Source: Nephrocerus scutellatus (Eukaryota; Arthropoda; Insecta; Diptera; Pipunculidae). From it: a stretch of 64,000 bases of DNA. Position numbers and translations under genes: made by a program. Each line of letters opens with the position of its first letter. Position 1 is the first letter of the stretch. Below are positions 45,350 through 56,215 of the stretch, one piece after another. The notes below the pieces were generated by a model that saw only the letters and a program-made list of their open reading frames with translations, was not told the origin of the DNA and did not search any database. The stretch spans positions 108,983,890 to 109,047,889 of the forward strand of contig OX352761.1 in NCBI GenBank assembly GCA_947095585.1, read 5' to 3'.

Positions 45350-47399
45350 GCTAACTGCATCTGCGAATTAAATTCGAGTAAACACGGCTGCCCTTCGCAA
45401 CGAAGAGACCAGAAGCAAGATACGACTCGCCCTAAATGGAGGGAGAGTAAGTCCTGGGCTGAGATGTCGAAGAGAAATCGACACGCCTTAAAAATACTGT
45501 CATTAGTATTGCTGACTCCATCTTAGGCAGAAGTCGTAGAGATCGGAACGACTGGTTAGATGACCAATGTAAGCTAGGACTGAACGTAAGAATGTTGCGT
45601 ACCCAGCAATGCAACGGCGAAAGAAAGCAGCCTGGGACAAGAATCTCGTCCGTGAACTAGAACAGGGGTCGAATACGACATCAGTTAACGAGTAAATTAA
45701 TCCATACGTTAACGAATGATCGCGTATTTACATTGTGATGATTACTATTCCTCACTCGTTCACGTAAGCGATCATGACAAATCAACATTATTTAGTCACG
45801 TTTGTGGTAATTCGACCCCAGTACAAAGAGCAAGGACCAGCACCAGGCGCGCAAGTTCTACCAAAGAGTCCGCGGTATGACGCAATATACACTGCAAAGA
45901 CAATGAGGGTACTCTGATCGCCGATCTCAAAGGCATCTTAGAGCGATGGGAAGAGCACTTTCATGAGTTGCTTAATGGCCAGATATAGCTGAGGAGTTGG
46001 AGGCCCCACCAATGACCGAAGACCACACTATGCTGCCGCCACCAAGCATAGACAAAGTTAGCAGAGCGATAAATCGGCTCAAAAGTAATAAGGCCCCGGG
46101 ATCTGATGGTATCCCAGCGAAGCTGATTAAAACAGGAGGCCCCGCAATACACCAAGCAATTCATGAACTAATAGTGCAAGTATGGGAGGAAGTAGCAATG
46201 CCAGACGAAGGGCCATCCTCTGCCCCATAAATAAGAAAGGAGATATCACAACCTGCAGCAATTATCGCGACATAACGTTGTTGAGTACCGCGTCATCATT
46301 GGTCCATACCATTGTGGCATCATCCCAGGCAAATCAACAACTGATCAGATTTACACCCTTAGGCAGGCGATGGAAAAATGTCTAAGAGTTTCAAAACTGA
46401 CTACACCATCTTTTTATAGACTTTAAAGACGCCTATGATAGCATAGCAAGAGTAGAACTTTATAGAGCAATGAGAGAATTCGGCATCCCAAATAAACTGT
46501 CACGACTATGTAGGTTTTATCAAGACAATTCAACATCTATAACGGGCTCCGACAAGGGGATGGACTGGCCTGAGTCCTCTTCAACTTGGCGTTGGAGAAA
46601 GTGATCCGAGACTCTGATGTAACGACGAGAGGAACAATCCTCTACAAGTCAATTCAGATACGACATTGGCATCGTTGGTAGAAAGCAAAGAGCTATCAGG
46701 CAGCACGAAATCTGGGGCTGCACATAAATGAGAACAAAACAAAGTACATGGTGACCAGGTCTGCATGCTGATCCAACATTGGTTCCTCAATTCATATAGT
46801 GGAGCGCGAATTGGAAGTAGTGCAATTCTTTAACTATGTGGAGTAAACGGTAGCAGCCGATAACAGTATGGAACCAGAAAAACGAGCACGGTTGCTCAAA
46901 GCCAATAAAGCCTACTTTAGTCTGTCAACACTCTTCAAATGCTGGAATTTAACCATAGCATCCCAGCTGCTGATGTAGAAGACAATGTTCATAGCAGCGC
47001 TTTCATATGGATCCGAGACTTGGGTGCTTAGCAAAAAACATTCTAACCTCATAGCCGCGTTCGAGAGAAAAGTCTTGAGGAGAATTGTTGGAAGGATGAT
47101 TCCGTAGACTCTATAATGTTGAGATCCATGAGCGTTACCGCGATGTCGACATCGCGAAGAGAATTAAGCTCGGTGAGCTCCGGTTGGCAGGATACCTTGA
47201 GGATCGTGGTCGGAAAGTTCTTTTTGGTAGGATTTATGGAATACAACAGCGAGGCCGAACAAACCTACGCTGGAAGAATGGCGTAGACCAGGACGGCCAG
47301 AATTGAGGGATGCGAAACTGACATCGGCTCGAAATCGGGACTTTCTTTGCTGAAAACCAGGACCGGACACCGGTTTTAAAGCCAAATATGATGATGATG
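45350..47399 (+). mobile_element. RTE-like LINE retrotransposon, copy B, degenerate
   Basis: Same family as copy A: the linker near 45370, RT finger KSNKAPGSDGIPAKLIKTGG near 46090, CGIIPGKSTTDQIYTLRQ near 46310, FIDFKDAYDSIARVEL near 46415, and the C-terminal region to about 47340. It lacks the catalytic YADD box (deleted around 46650) and has other deletions and stops. It ends AAAGCCAAATATGATGATG at 47399, the same tail as copy A. A small DNA transposon is inserted at 45666-45818. Confidence 0.85.
45666..45818. mobile_element. 153-bp MITE nested in the RTE-like LINE, CAG target duplication
   Basis: Comparison with copy A (GAACAGTACAGAG near 716) gives a clean empty site. The inserted DNA starts GGGTCGAATAC and ends GTAATTCGACCC, with 9-bp exact terminal inverted repeats GGGTCGAAT. 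It is flanked by CAG on both sides (45663-45665 and 45819-45821). No open frame was found. A 3-bp duplication fits PIF/Harbinger or CACTA-like transposons; the superfamily is not settled. Confidence 0.85.
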
Positions 47400-47427
47400 T
47401 AAGGACCGCATATGAGCCAACCCTTCC

Positions 47428-47600
47428 ATTATTGCACTTAGTGCAAATTTTTCAATCAAAAGAACGCCACATTACTAACTTGTAAGTAAAGCGATTTTTA
47501 AAAGACTGTTCTGTTTGCTCTCTGTGAGAGATTTTTGGTTCAATTTACTCTTTTACTCATTTTACTACAAAAAAAAAAGTGCGGGAACAGATCCTAAATT
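47428..47600. repeat. Ends of two small repeat families
   Basis: TGCACTTAGTGCAAATTTTTC followed by a CGCCACATTACTAAC-type end resembles the right end of the foldback element at 34182-34680. CTACAAAAAAAAAAGTGCGG and GGAACAGATC match the inverted-repeat end at 34033-34105. The order and distance of these two families are similar at both sites, so they may be parts of one larger element. Confidence 0.5.
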
Positions 47601-48278
47601 CTCCTTAAAATAATAATCAACATGTGTGCCATAATAAAGTGTGTGTCCTCAGATTCCAAAGAATTCAACGAAAGAATTAGCAACAGGACTACAGGACAGT
47701 CTAAATTGGGAGGGGCCATGGTGCTGTTATTACAAAATTATCATTAAGTTTAGCCGTAAGAAGGGGTGCCCCAGTATCAGCCAATCTTAAAAATAATGAC
47801 AAATCTACTTTCGTAGAATAAAAAAGAAAAGAAAAACTGGACATTGTGGTGATATTTTATTTCTAATTTATTTCATTCATATACATAAAACTGTAATTTT
47901 CTTTTCATTAATCAAATATAATGTGTATCATTGTAAACTAAATAATGAGAACCTCAATCTAATTCAATTGTGTATGTTGATATTAATTATGTTTTTTGAG
48001 AAGAACATTTTGAGAGGTGAATAATAGAAATTAAACAAAGTTAAGAACAAAACATACATAGGGGACTCAACAACGACGACATGTCGTTGATCGCCCCGCT
48101 TATCCATAACAATAGTCTATTCATAATACATTCTACAAAGGACTTAAAATGATAATCGATTTTTAAAACCTTAAACATTGTCTCTTTATACATCACAATG
48201 ATATATTGATGGCAAATCATTAAGAAACATAATCATATCATGACAATTCTAAAAATAACATTGTAATCAAGTGCAGCT
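47601..48278. other. 3' flank of the 2307-residue gene
   Basis: No gene was recognised. On the minus strand an AATAAA-type word (plus TTTATT near 47860) lies about 410 bases past the stop codon and could end the transcript. This is inference from the hexamer alone. Confidence 0.35.
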
Positions 48279-51200
48279 CTAATTATAATTCCGCCAATTT
48301 GAATTGTTGCCGCCACCTCCGCCGCCTCCGCCTCCGCCTCCGCCAGCACCACCACTACTGTAGTTTCTTTGATTTTGAATCTGTGACTGTCTTTGTTTTT
48401 GTTGCATTGCCGTTGGATAGGAGACCGTCAGATTTCCTCCTGTGCCACCTCCCATTCCTGTGTTGCTACCACGACCCATTTCCGCGTTTGTACTCGGTAA
48501 CCAACCCTTATTGCGATTGGGATTGGAATTGGAATTGACACCACCACCCACAGCAGCATTAATGTTGATGCTGCTAAAGTTACCAAGCTGACCAGGTCCA
48601 TCCAAGTTGTTGTTGTTTCCTCCGCCACCACCCATGGATAATGAATTTCTGTTGAAATTTGATGATCCAGATTTTCGAGCGAACAATGTGCTCGTGGAAG
48701 ATAATGCTGGTATTCCTCCACTTCCGCCCACTCCCATGTCTACGCGGCCTAACCCGCCATATGATTCACCAGGTCCTTCTCGACTATGCCCTCCAAAAGA
48801 TCCATCTCCACTGCTTAAAGATCTTCCTCCCAATCCTCCGGGTCCACCACCTTTTCCACCACCAAATGATCCTCCGCCCATTCCACTGGATCCTCCACCG
48901 TGTCCTTGTCCATCTAAATATCCTCCTCTTGCAATGGGGCCACTTGATCCTCCACCTTGTCCATTAAAATATCCGCCTCCCATTCCAAGTGATCCGCCAC
49001 CTACTCTATTAAAAGATCCTCCTCCGATTCCACCACCACCTTGTCCACCAAAATTTCCTCCTCCACCCTGTCCGTAGGTTGATCCTCCACCCATCGAATG
49101 CCTTGCATAGTTGAAGCTGCTGTTTTCAGTGAGATTGAAATTACCTCCTCCTCCTCCTCCACGAACACCAACACTACCACTACCATTATTAAAATTGCTA
49201 TTGAAATTTCGATCATTCGTCATGTTGCTAAAATTCGACATTCCATCACCGCTGTTTGAACCAATACCCAAGCCACTCCCAATTGCAACTCCTCCTCCTC
49301 CTCCTCCTCCTCCTCCACCGACAGCGCCGACGCTACGATTACCAACCATTCCGGAATTAAAGTTTGTTGTTGAGTTCAAATTGGAATTTGCATTCATTCC
49401 GCGCCGAATATTTTGTAAATTTTGCCACAAATCCCCATTATCTGGTGCAGAAGTATTACCACGACCCATCGAGCTGACATAATTGTTAATCAGTGAACTG
49501 TTATACTGTGACGATTGATCTGGGTTCGCAGAGTAATTAGATCGACTTGAGCCAGCTAGAGGAGATGTTGGTCTTTCTCCTACACCACCACCAACGCCAC
49601 CAGGGTTCGCAGTTGCATTTAGCAAATCCGAGAGAGTGTCGGATAGGGCCCTTTGTTGGCTGCTACTACTACCTCCGGTAGTATTTTGATTAGCGATTGC
49701 CGATTCGCGTTTCTTTTTGTCAATAATCGAATACACCGAAATGAGCTGCTGCAGCTGATCCGGATCGAAGTTCGTTTTTCCCTGGGCTGTTAATGCTGCA
49801 GCCAACCTGGCGGCCAAACCTTTTTTATCTACTTGCGAAAGCATGCTAGTCACAGCCGCTGATGATGATGGGAATGAAGATGTAGTTTTTGTAGGTGTTG
49901 CTGCTGCTGCTGCAGGTGCCCGTCTGACCGGCTGCATGTGATGTTCGGTTTCCGTGGAAGAAGTTGGTTTCCGTGCTTGTTGTTCTGATGGCGGCGGTTG
50001 CGGTGGCTGGGGATTACGTTGACGCTCCTCTGCAGCATATTTGAGTAATTCCTTTGCGTCTCCAATTACTTGTTTGAATGCGCGCACCTTTGTTCCCTCT
50101 AACAGTCCCGCCAACAGGACACCTTTAAGCTTTTCCATTGCAGTCTCGAGAAGAGTGCAGTTTTCTTGTGTCAGAATCATCGCCTCCACTTGCTTTGGAT
50201 GAGTTTTCTCCATTGTAAGCGCTTTGGACAACAGATCAATAATTTTTGGCCCCAAACTGCCAAGATGATCTTCGAGCGCTGTCATAAGACGTAGTACGGG
50301 AATAACTTGTGGATGTCTGGGAAGAATTTCAGTGTCGTCTTGCTGGGGATGCGGTCGTGTTGTTGGAACACTTCTTTCTGTTCTTCCCTGCGAGGGGTAA
50401 TTACGTGATTTTGACGATGATGCTAAACCACCCGTGCTTCTCTGCATTGGTCGACTCATATCGATATTATCGACGTTTTGCCTGAACACTTCTTGTTGTT
50501 CCTGTGGCTCGACATGAACATGATACCTGGAATCTTCCAATTCATCATTTGTCATTGGCAAATAGAGACGCTGACGTGACTGAATCTTTAAATTATCGAC
50601 AGCAATGCCATATAGTTCCTTGACGCGCACCTTAAAGAATTGCACCCACTCCGGCTGATAGTCGTAGGTTCGATGATCAACACCTTCGGCTATAAGTTGT
50701 TCTCTACGCATCTTCCAGAACTTTTTCCATTCTTCGTCGTACAAAGGATGAGATTCGGGATCCTTTTTATAATCATCGTAAGCTTGGTCCAGTTCCAATT
50801 TAGTTCGATCGAATAGATGACGATATGCCTGCCAGATATCACCTTCACGTAACGGCGAAACTGATCGACGTACCTTCGCCGCTGACATTAGCGTATCCAT
50901 TTCCAATCGACGCTTCCGACTAGATGGTGATCTGGAACGAGATCTCTGTCTTCTCGACTGACGATGCCTTGGCGAGCGGGATCTCGAGCGTTGTGTTTTG
51001 TCGCGTGATCGGCGACGCTCACGTTCACGCAAACGATCTCGATGATCACGTCGATTTGACGGCGACACGCGCTTCGTACCACGAAGAAATTCCTCAACCA
51101 TTTGCCTGTGGGTATCATCGTCAAGAATTGGGGTAATTTCATCATGACCACCACGACGAACGTCGCCGAAAACTGGCATTGAAACTCCTGGACCACAGAC

Positions 51201-54200
51201 CATACCATGTGGTGGACCGCCACCAATGTTTACGTTGTCCATCAATAAAGGAGGCCTACGAGAATGTCTGCGAAGTGGACTACGCGGAGGTCTTACCGGA
51301 ACTTTGGGCGCCCTCACACGAGACCCAGTTCGTGCATCGAATTTCGGCTCTATTTTGGACATGTCCGGCGGCTGATATTGATGCCGTTTGGCGACCAACT
51401 CGTAAATTTCTTTCACAGTGACGATATTTGTAAACGATGGTCCTTGGTACTCACATGCATGCCTAAAGGAATACACTTTTGACATAATGTCCATGCGATT
51501 CTTCTCGAATTCCGATTCCAGGCATTCATAGGGCAAATCACGTCCGTGATGTGACTCAACTGCGATAGCAAGTTTGGCTAGAATTGGCTCCATTACACGA
51601 TAGACATCGGCTTGCTCCATATTAACGACATGCTGGCGATATTGCTGCATGCATGTTGGGAAATGCTTTTCACAATACTTCAAACGATGATTGTAGCCCA
51701 ACAAATGGCGTTGCATTCCGACGCCATCGAGTTGCACCTCGCAAAGGCAACACTCATACTTCGGTTTTGTGTCGTCGGAATTTTTAAGTATTTTGGCAAT
51801 GTACTCGACACCGATTAGGCCTTGAACTTCTTCTGTCTGTAGGCTAAATGTTTTCGTAGAGAATTTCGGAGCAGCATTCTCTGTGGATGGTGTCTTGTTA
51901 GCAGAGGATGCCGATGAATTAACTTCTCGCAATGAGGTGGTCGCCGTCGACGATGAGGACGATGGCTTTTTCAATGTACTTGGAATTATTATGCGATTTG
52001 TCTGATAGCGAGGCTTCGAAATTGCATTGTCATCGTCGGGTTTCTTTTTTCCATCCTGCTTCATTGTATTACTATTATCTATAGTATTGGCCATGGCCAA
52101 AGCAGTTTGTGCATCGAGAAAAGCTGCTGCTGGATTAATAACTTTTCGACTTTTTGCTGGTGGCGGTTCATGATCATCATCAGCAACGGTCGGAACAACA
52201 TCGGCATCAACGCCTGGTGGGTGTATGGTTTCCTTTGTTTTTGTCAGGACATCAATGTTATCAGAACGAGGTGCTACCACGTTGCTCTTAAGGATAAGAC
52301 GCGGTATTTTTTTTGCATTTGGTCTCTGTGGTTTAGCACCAAGAGGAATACAAGCAGACGATGACGACGACGACGACGACATCACAGTTGGAATGGGTTT
52401 TGCTCCTGAAGCACCAAGAGGAACACAAGCAGACGACGACGACGACATCAAAGTTGGAATGGGTTTTGCTGCTGAAGCAGCAGTAGCAGCAGGCGGCGTC
52501 GTATCACTTGGAATGTCATCTTCGATTATAATAACATCTTCCGTCACATCAATGTGAATGACATCTGGCATTTCATTGCGTTTGTCACTGTTCGGAGCAC
52601 CTTTTCCTTGTCCCACTTTATTTTCCTTTGTTGCAGGTGAAGTTTTAATTTTTTTGTTGATTTCATTCACATTCTTAGCTGTTTCCACAGACGTTGCTGA
52701 TGAAGATTTTCGCTTAGATTCTGTCGAAGACTCTTGCTGCTTGGATTCTTTCCCTGCCGACAGAGTATCCTGTTTTTTGCCAGATGCTGCTGTTGATGCT
52801 GGTGCTGTTGCTTTGGCATAAGGATTTTTGACAAATTGTACAGAACTTTGCACACTAAATTCAGTGATATCATCCAATTGTATATCTTCACAGAATTGAT
52901 TGGATTCTGCTGCTACAGTTGGTGTTTTGGATGAAGAGTTGATCTGTTTTGCATTGACCACCGTCTTCGGAGTTGTAGGTTTGAAAGTAACAACTTTTTT
53001 AGCAGCTACTTTTGGAGTACCTGGTTTTTGTAAATTTTGTTTTGGAGCACCGGGAGTTACCGGATTTTTAGCTGTTGCTTTAGCCGCGACCGTCGCCGTA
53101 GCAGACTTTTGAGGTGTCCTTGTGACCGTTTCCTCTCTTGGAATAGATGCAAACGTTTTTACAGATATTAGTGGCTTGGCTTTTTCAGCTGAAGCCGACT
53201 TTTGAACACCTACATTCGATGCAGCAGCTGGTTTCTGGCCAGCATTTTTAGAATTTTGTTCGTTGACATTTGATGATGGAGCCTGTTTAGTAGTAGTTGC
53301 TGCTGATGCTGCTGGTTTTGTGGATGCTGTCATGGAATGTTTTTTTAGTAAAACAACAAGCTTTCGGTTTGTTTCAAGTTTACCATTGCCCATAGCAGCT
53401 GGCGACTTTTCAACGACGGTGCTAGTACCTGACTTTGACGCAACAGCTTTATCTGTTTTTTGCTTTGAGGCACTTGCTGGACCCGGCTTGTGGGCAACAT
53501 CTTTCTTTGCAGGGGCAGTTTCTGCCTTCTGTTCAATGGTACATAGTAAAGCCGGCTCTGAAGCAACAACAACCACGTCTGCTTTCTGTTTCTCAGTACA
53601 TTGAGCTGTGATTTCTGGAGCAACAACCGGCTTTTCAGTGGCAACGTCTGCCTTCTGTTTCTCGGTAGTTTGTGCTGTGGTCTCTGTAGCAACAACCGGC
53701 TTTTCAGTGGCAACGTCTGCCTTCTGTTTTTCGGTAGTTTGTGCTGTGGGCCCTGTAGCAACAACCGGCTGTTCAGTGGCAACGTCTGCCTTCTGTTTCT
53801 CGGTAGTTTGTGCTGTGTTCTTTGTAGCAACAATTGGCTTTGTAGTGGCAGCGTCTGCCTTCTCTTTTACGGCGGCACACGGTGCAATACTTCCTCCTGT
53901 AGCTAAAGCAGATTTTGTAGTAGTTGCAGTTGCTACCTGTACTCCACCAGCAGCTGGTGTTGGCTCTGAACTAACAGTTGCCTTTGCAGCGTCGTCAGTT
54001 TCTGACATTTTTTCAACATTTGATTTAGTACCGATTGGAGAAGCTGGCTTCTTTTCTGTATCTACATTTGTCTTATTATCTGTTACCGCCACAGGGAGTT
54101 TTGCGCTTACAACGGCTGTCTTTGTAGTATTTACTAACTTTTGGGTAGTTGCAACAGCTTTTACTACTGCTGGAGTAGCAGCTTTTGCTGGAGTATTAAT

Positions 54201-55202
54201 AGGTTTTGTTGATGGAGCAGCAGGTGAAGAACAAGTAGGCAATTTTGCTGCTGGAGTAGCAGCAGCAGATTTTCCTGCACTCGCAGCAGGAGTCTTTGCT
54301 GGAGTAGCAGCAGCAGTCTTAGCTGGAGTAGCAGCAGCAGGCTTTGCTGGAGTGCCAGCAGTATTTGCTAGTGTAGCAGCAGTAGACTTTGCGGGAATTA
54401 CCGCAGCCTTTGCTGGTGTAGCAACAACGGTCGCTGAAGTAACAGTCGGTTTCGCTGGAGTTGCCGCAGTCTTCGCTGATGAAGCAACGGCAGGCTTAGC
54501 AGGAGTTGCCGCAGTTTTTGCTGGTGTTGCAGCAGCAGGTTTTGCGGGAGTTGCCGCAGTCTTTGCTGGTGTAGCAGCATTAGACTTAGCGGGAGTTGCC
54601 GCAGTCTTTGCGGGAGTTGCCGCAGCAGTCTTTGCTGGTGTAGCAGCTGCAGGCCTCGTTGGAATTGCGGCAGTCTTTGCTGGTGTAGCAGCAGCAGGTT
54701 TTGCGGGGGCTGCCGCAGTCTTTGCTGGGGTAGCAGCAGCAGGCTTTGCGGGAGTTGCCGCAGTCTTTGCTGGAGTAGCAGCCGTCTTCGCTGGAGTAGC
54801 AGCAGTCTTTGCCGGAGTAGCAGCAGTCTTTGATTGAGTCGCAGCCGGCTTTGTTGCAGCAGCTGATTTTTTACCTAATGCAAGTTTGCTTTCTTGCTTC
54901 TTGTGTGTATATTCAGGATGATACAATTGACCACAATTGGCCATATTCATTTTGTGTTTCTTACCATCAAAGTGACTGACCAAAGTCTTCGGTCCAGCAA
55001 CACGTAATGAGCACATATTGCAAGTGTATATCTTTAATCTCTGGTCGAAGACTTCCAATAATTTTGACCATTTTGCATCAGCTTTGTTTTGAACCTCCAC
55101 TTGGAGAATATCCGAGACTGGTAAATGTGGAATAAGCTCACGAAACTCATCGTTGTTTAGAAGATCCGCCGTGGCATTGCTTGAGGCGGATTTTTTCGCC
55201 AT
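48279..55202 (-). CDS. Large low-complexity nuclear protein with U1-like zinc fingers, RS domain and Gly-rich tail
   Basis: A single uninterrupted frame encodes 2307 residues; no intron is needed. The start is well supported (AAAAATGGCG). By residue: a U1-type zinc finger at 61-83 (C61, C64, H77, H83); about 124-330, an Ala/Pro/Lys/Thr repeat like a histone H1 tail; about 440-560, a 23-residue repeat (TEKQKADVATEKPVVAT). A second U1-type finger (CLCEVQLDGVGMQRHLLGYN) is near 1150, then an Arg/Ser domain (RSRSRSPRHRQSRRQRSRSR) near 1400. A conserved-looking charged segment follows near 1450-1530 (HPLYDEEWKKFWKMRREQL, YQPEWVQFFKVRVKELYG), and the tail from about 1890 is Gly/Asn/Ser-rich. The pairing of matrin/U1 fingers with an RS domain suggests a nuclear RNA-associated protein; that is inference. 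It may be the relative of Drosophila CG7065, but I could not check this. Confidence 0.92.
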   Translation of the reverse strand: MAKKSASSNATADLLNNDEFRELIPHLPVSDILQVEVQNKADAKWSKLLEVFDQRLKIYTCNMCSLRVAGPKTLVSHFDGKKHKMNMANCGQLYHPEYTHKKQESKLALGKKSAAATKPAATQSKTAATPAKTAATPAKTAATPAKTAATPAKPAAATPAKTAAAPAKPAAATPAKTAAIPTRPAAATPAKTAAATPAKTAATPAKSNAATPAKTAATPAKPAAATPAKTAATPAKPAVASSAKTAATPAKPTVTSATVVATPAKAAVIPAKSTAATLANTAGTPAKPAAATPAKTAAATPAKTPAASAGKSAAATPAAKLPTCSSPAAPSTKPINTPAKAATPAVVKAVATTQKLVNTTKTAVVSAKLPVAVTDNKTNVDTEKKPASPIGTKSNVEKMSETDDAAKATVSSEPTPAAGGVQVATATTTKSALATGGSIAPCAAVKEKADAATTKPIVATKNTAQTTEKQKADVATEQPVVATGPTAQTTEKQKADVATEKPVVATETTAQTTEKQKADVATEKPVVAPEITAQCTEKQKADVVVVASEPALLCTIEQKAETAPAKKDVAHKPGPASASKQKTDKAVASKSGTSTVVEKSPAAMGNGKLETNRKLVVLLKKHSMTASTKPAASAATTTKQAPSSNVNEQNSKNAGQKPAAASNVGVQKSASAEKAKPLISVKTFASIPREETVTRTPQKSATATVAAKATAKNPVTPGAPKQNLQKPGTPKVAAKKVVTFKPTTPKTVVNAKQINSSSKTPTVAAESNQFCEDIQLDDITEFSVQSSVQFVKNPYAKATAPASTAASGKKQDTLSAGKESKQQESSTESKRKSSSATSVETAKNVNEINKKIKTSPATKENKVGQGKGAPNSDKRNEMPDVIHIDVTEDVIIIEDDIPSDTTPPAATAASAAKPIPTLMSSSSSACVPLGASGAKPIPTVMSSSSSSSSACIPLGAKPQRPNAKKIPRLILKSNVVAPRSDNIDVLTKTKETIHPPGVDADVVPTVADDDHEPPPAKSRKVINPAAAFLDAQTALAMANTIDNSNTMKQDGKKKPDDDNAISKPRYQTNRIIIPSTLKKPSSSSSTATTSLREVNSSASSANKTPSTENAAPKFSTKTFSLQTEEVQGLIGVEYIAKILKNSDDTKPKYECCLCEVQLDGVGMQRHLLGYNHRLKYCEKHFPTCMQQYRQHVVNMEQADVYRVMEPILAKLAIAVESHHGRDLPYECLESEFEKNRMDIMSKVYSFRHACEYQGPSFTNIVTVKEIYELVAKRHQYQPPDMSKIEPKFDARTGSRVRAPKVPVRPPRSPLRRHSRRPPLLMDNVNIGGGPPHGMVCGPGVSMPVFGDVRRGGHDEITPILDDDTHRQMVEEFLRGTKRVSPSNRRDHRDRLRERERRRSRDKTQRSRSRSPRHRQSRRQRSRSRSPSSRKRRLEMDTLMSAAKVRRSVSPLREGDIWQAYRHLFDRTKLELDQAYDDYKKDPESHPLYDEEWKKFWKMRREQLIAEGVDHRTYDYQPEWVQFFKVRVKELYGIAVDNLKIQSRQRLYLPMTNDELEDSRYHVHVEPQEQQEVFRQNVDNIDMSRPMQRSTGGLASSSKSRNYPSQGRTERSVPTTRPHPQQDDTEILPRHPQVIPVLRLMTALEDHLGSLGPKIIDLLSKALTMEKTHPKQVEAMILTQENCTLLETAMEKLKGVLLAGLLEGTKVRAFKQVIGDAKELLKYAAEERQRNPQPPQPPPSEQQARKPTSSTETEHHMQPVRRAPAAAAATPTKTTSSFPSSSAAVTSMLSQVDKKGLAARLAAALTAQGKTNFDPDQLQQLISVYSIIDKKKRESAIANQNTTGGSSSSQQRALSDTLSDLLNATANPGGVGGGVGERPTSPLAGSSRSNYSANPDQSSQYNSSLINNYVSSMGRGNTSAPDNGDLWQNLQNIRRGMNANSNLNSTTNFNSGMVGNRSVGAVGGGGGGGGGGVAIGSGLGIGSNSGDGMSNFSNMTNDRNFNSNFNNGSGSVGVRGGGGGGNFNLTENSSFNYARHSMGGGSTYGQGGGGNFGGQGGGGIGGGSFNRVGGGSLGMGGGYFNGQGGGSSGPIARGGYLDGQGHGGGSSGMGGGSFGGGKGGGPGGLGGRSLSSGDGSFGGHSREGPGESYGGLGRVDMGVGGSGGIPALSSTSTLFARKSGSSNFNRNSLSMGGGGGNNNNLDGPGQLGNFSSININAAVGGGVNSNSNPNRNKGWLPSTNAEMGRGSNTGMGGGTGGNLTVSYPTAMQQKQRQSQIQNQRNYSSGGAGGGGGGGGGGGGNNSNWRNYN
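48290..49330 (-). repeat. Gly-rich codon repeats in the C-terminal tail
   Basis: Plus-strand CCTCCTCC/CCGCCTCCG-type triplet runs encode Gly tracts at the C-terminus (for example 48320-48350, 48826-49070, 49280-49325). The antisense frames read as Pro-rich proteins but are shadows. Confidence 0.75.
53570..53890 (-). repeat. 69-bp tandem repeat inside the large gene
   Basis: Four copies of a 69-base unit encode TEKQKADVATEKPVVAT plus six variable residues. Copies keep frame and differ mostly at third positions and in the variable tail. Confidence 0.85.
54230..54860 (-). repeat. Ala/Pro/Lys/Thr codon repeat (H1-like)
   Basis: About 600 bases encode many variants of KTAATPAKPAAATPA. On the plus strand the same DNA gives an open 409-residue Ala/Val/Gly-rich frame (53608-54837), a shadow. 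Confidence 0.85.
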
Positions 55203-56124
55203 TTTTTACTTGGTGTGTTTACTGCGCAGCGCTGTGTGAAGTGTTTGACAGTTATACCAACGCCCAACACTCAAATCGGATCGGAATTGGTGGACAAGAA
55301 GTGCCCGTCAGTCGGGCATATAAGCTGTCACTCGTTGGTGTTGTTGTAGTAGAAGTAGCAGAAGTAGTAGTAGTATTAGTAATGCAGGAGTTTTCTTTCT
55401 TTATATTTTTAAAATTTTTTTCTTTTTTATTTTGTTTCTATCTTTTTGCTTAGCTATAACTCTCTCTAGAATTAGAAGTGAATGGAAAGAAAACAAATGG
55501 ATTTGATTATAAAACAAATTTCGTTTTTTGTTTCGTTGTTCGGATATTAGGGCTTGATTCGATGTGTATTACGATGCGAGTGAAGTGACCAACGATTCGC
55601 GTCCAAAGCACATTTTTCAATTTGTTTTTCATTTTTAAAAAAATTGATATCTTTGTGCTTCGAACGTATCGCTATCGCTAGCCAATTACTCACTCGTTTC
55701 GCAATACAATACACATTCGTGTGTGTTGGTGTGTATGTGTATGTATGTGTATGCGACAGTGGTAATGCCATAAATTTGTTTACCTACTATTACAGCTAAT
55801 ACTACAATTAAACTCCAAGGAACTGAGTAACAAAAAAGCACAACAAAAGTTACCTACATGCAGTGATGTTCGATTGAAACCAACTCCAATGGTCTGGTAG
55901 ACATGGTTCACTCGAATTTTCTATTTATGTACTTCATTCAATCAAGGATGCTAGAATGTCTGGCTCTTTTTCTATTTTTATTTGTGATTGCTGTCACATA
56001 TATATCAAAAGTCAAAATGACAGCACAATGACAGTTTCCTGTTGGTGTGTGAAGATAGCGCGGTATTCTCGACCAAAAAACCTCGAGTAGAAAATTTTAC
56101 CCCGAAAATATACTCAGTGCATTT
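55203..56124. other. 5' flank of the 2307-residue gene
   Basis: Directly upstream of the start codon; should hold the promoter and 5' untranslated region. It contains TAGTAGTAGTA-type and T-rich runs (55340-55450) and GTGTATGTGTATG near 55725-55750. No TATA box could be fixed with confidence. Confidence 0.35.
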
Positions 56125-56215
56125 TTTTAAATCAAACAAACAAAACGAGTGCAATTTTGTGACATTCGGTGCAATATTTTTGCACTCGGGGTCATCTTTT
56201 CCACAAACGAAATCC
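56125..56215. repeat. Partial copy of the foldback family end
   Basis: AACGAGTGCAATTTTGTGAC, GGTGCAATATTTTTGCACTC and a final AAACGAAATCCACAT match the right arm of the element at 34182-34680. A matching left arm was not seen. Confidence 0.6.

Noticed and set aside
48607..49482. Plus-strand proline-rich open frames
   Set aside because: Antisense shadows of the Gly-rich C-terminal codons.
53608..54837. 409-residue plus-strand Ala/Val/Gly-rich open frame
   Set aside because: Antisense shadow of the Ala/Pro/Lys/Thr repeat of the minus-strand 2307-residue gene.
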